This document shows positions 5,997 to 7,034 of a stretch of DNA of 7,034 nt, one piece after another. The first letter of the stretch is position 1. Each line of letters opens with the position of its first letter. Made by a program: the position numbers and the translations under genes. The notes beneath the pieces were generated by a model. The model was not told the DNA's origin and did not search any database. It saw nothing but the letters and a program-made list of their open reading frames with translations. Source of the stretch: Flavobacteriales bacterium (GTDB lineage: Bacteria > Bacteroidota > Bacteroidia > Flavobacteriales > UA16); contig JAURKF010000252.1 in the NCBI GenBank assembly GCA_030831885.1, forward strand, positions 1-7,034, read 5' to 3'.

Positions 5997-6371
5997 ATGA
6001 ATTTTAAGCAACGGCTGTTTCGTTATCTCATTGGTGTTGCCATTGGTTGTGCTGTGGTGTTCTTCATGTTTCCCAATTATGATTGGTTGGGTTGGACCCC
6101 GCAAAAGCGCATGAAACAAGACTTGAGAGAGTTTCCTTTCAGTGTTGACTCTTGTGCCGCATTCAAACTGAATTGCTATGGCCTTCGCGATGAACAAGTG
6201 CAGTTGGCGCGCAATGAAGGTTCTTTCGACTTTGATAAGAGCGACGTGAAGTCATCACCTCGCAGGTACCATTTGAACTATGGCGATTACTCCTTCATAA
6301 TTGCCATGACCGACAGTACCTCTGAGCTAGTAGATGTATTAAACCCGACAAAGGTGTGTTCCTGTCCATAA
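5997..6371 (+). CDS. small membrane-anchored protein, DUF4258-like
   Basis: This 124-residue protein begins MNFKQRLFRYLIGVAIGCAV, with one membrane helix at about 8-25, followed by a soluble domain. The segment NEGSFDFDKSDVKSSPRRYHL (74-94) resembles the 'L-x-x-G-x-V-D-F-x-x-S-x-x-x-x-x-P-C-K-x-Y' pattern of small flavobacterial proteins annotated as DUF4258. The usual Cys-Lys before the final Tyr is Arg-Arg here. The closing CSCP (121-124) is a further oddity. Two more cysteines lie at 53 and 60. Function is unknown. It is divergent from the ABC operon and sits 10 bases before the M20 peptidase gene, so the two are probably co-transcribed. The family call rests on remembered patterns, but the ORF itself is well supported by its promoter candidate and position. 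Confidence 0.75.
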   Translation: MNFKQRLFRYLIGVAIGCAVVFFMFPNYDWLGWTPQKRMKQDLREFPFSVDSCAAFKLNCYGLRDEQVQLARNEGSFDFDKSDVKSSPRRYHLNYGDYSFIIAMTDSTSELVDVLNPTKVCSCP

Positions 6372-6381
6372 CGATTATTCT

Positions 6382-7034
6382 ATGAGTATTACTCCACAGC
6401 AAATTCAAGCCCTCGCAGAAAAACATTATGCCGATGTTGTGGCTATGCGCAGGCATTTGCATATGCATCCTGAGTTGTCCTACCAAGAGGTGGAGACGTC
6501 ATCGTTCGTTGCAGCGCAGTTGCAACGATTAGGGCTTGAGGTGAAGACCGGAATAGGCGGGCACGGATTAACAGCTTTCATCAAAGGGAAAAATCCCGGG
6601 TCGAGATTGGTAGCGCTTCGAGCGGATATGGATGCGCTGCCTATTCAAGAACAAAATACGGTCGAATACAAGAGCAAGCACGAAGGTGTAATGCACGCGT
6701 GCGGACACGATGTGCATACATCGTCTTTGCTCGGAGCGGCTATTGTGTTGAACGAGTTGCGCAATGAGTTTGAGGGTACGATTCAACTCGTTTTTCAACC
6801 AGCCGAAGAAGTTTTACCCGGCGGAGCGTCGCTGATGCTGAAGGATGGTGTATTTGCGTCACAAAAGCCAGAGGCCATCTTTGGTCAACATGTATATCCC
6901 GAATTACCCGTAGGAAAAATCGGTTTGAAACCCGGCGTTTATATGGCAAGCACCGATGAGTTGTATGTGACCGTAAAAGGGCGGGGCGGACATGGAGCAA
7001 AACCCAATCGCAATATCGATCCGGTGCTTATTGC
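6382..7034 (+). CDS. M20D-family metallo-amidohydrolase/peptidase, C-terminus cut by window edge
   Basis: The reading frame from the ATG at 6382 gives 217 residues before the window ends, about half of the usual 380-400. It is an M20D enzyme of the hippurate hydrolase, N-acyl-amino-acid and IAA-amino-acid amidohydrolase group, which cleave amide bonds with two metal ions, usually Zn or Mn. Visible motifs are RRHLHMHPELSYQE (22-35), ALRADMDALPIQE (78-90), MHACGHDVHT (104-113, ligands C107 and H109), FQPAEE (138-143, catalytic E142 and ligand E143) and GQHVYP (ligand H170). The dimerisation domain starts near 186, with GRGGHGAKP containing H204. There is no signal peptide, so it is probably cytoplasmic. 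The exact substrate cannot be read from the sequence. It follows the DUF4258-like gene by 10 bases. Confidence 0.95.
   Translation, partial: MSITPQQIQALAEKHYADVVAMRRHLHMHPELSYQEVETSSFVAAQLQRLGLEVKTGIGGHGLTAFIKGKNPGSRLVALRADMDALPIQEQNTVEYKSKHEGVMHACGHDVHTSSLLGAAIVLNELRNEFEGTIQLVFQPAEEVLPGGASLMLKDGVFASQKPEAIFGQHVYPELPVGKIGLKPGVYMASTDELYVTVKGRGGHGAKPNRNIDPVLI

Noticed and set aside
5892..6197. N-terminal extension of the ABC ATPase frame up to 6197 (102 extra residues)
   Set aside because: The extension has no ABC-family character, precedes the normal MIEVSGLTF start, and lies across the divergent intergenic region and opposite a plus-strand gene with a better promoter.
5997..6197. Possible long antisense overlap between the ATPase transcript and the DUF4258-like gene
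   Set aside because: This depends on the unsupported long ATPase start; with the ATG at 5891 the two genes simply diverge.

Overview
The window looks like chromosomal DNA of a Bacteroidota member, most likely Flavobacteriales. Four things point there: an elongation factor P gene followed directly by a short LpxD-type acyltransferase; Bacteroidota-type promoter elements (TTG/TTTG, then TAnnTTTG or TAnnTTCG about 20 bases on) with no strong Shine-Dalgarno sequences; an OmpA-type domain of the 'GHVCC' kind I associate with this phylum; and a DUF4258-like small membrane protein. I see no mobile element, CRISPR array, tRNA or rRNA. The genes are tightly packed and no gene-free stretch exceeds about 105 bases.

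Minus strand, read from about 5.9 kb down to base 1. First comes a compact transporter cassette: an ABC ATPase (5891-5265), an FtsX/MacB-type permease with a histidine-rich extracytoplasmic loop (5268-4045), and a membrane-anchored CxxC/GGGGPES protein (4052-3504). These overlap by 4 and 8 bases, so they are almost certainly co-translated. After 37 bases follows a secreted protein with two OmpA-like domains (3466-2369). Next is efp (2312-1746) with its own plausible promoter and a clear intrinsic terminator. Then come an LpxD-type acyltransferase (1669-737) and, 22 bases on, a GAF plus SpoIIE/PP2C phosphatase (714 to beyond base 1), which is cut by the window edge.

Plus strand, after a 105-base divergent intergenic region: a small DUF4258-like membrane protein (5997-6371) and, 10 bases later, an M20D amidohydrolase/peptidase (6382 to beyond the window end), also cut by the edge.

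The most interesting unit is the transporter cassette. Its ATPase has an unusual LSVGE signature, the permease carries a DAHHHQ cluster, and the third protein resembles DUF3299-type proteins. From memory, a similar combination occurs in the zinc-regulated zrg loci of Vibrio. A role in handling transition metal (perhaps zinc) at the inner membrane and periplasm is therefore a reasonable but unproven reading. The rest is housekeeping: translation of polyproline stretches (EF-P), lipid A or envelope acylation (LpxD), a regulatory phosphatase, and amide hydrolysis.
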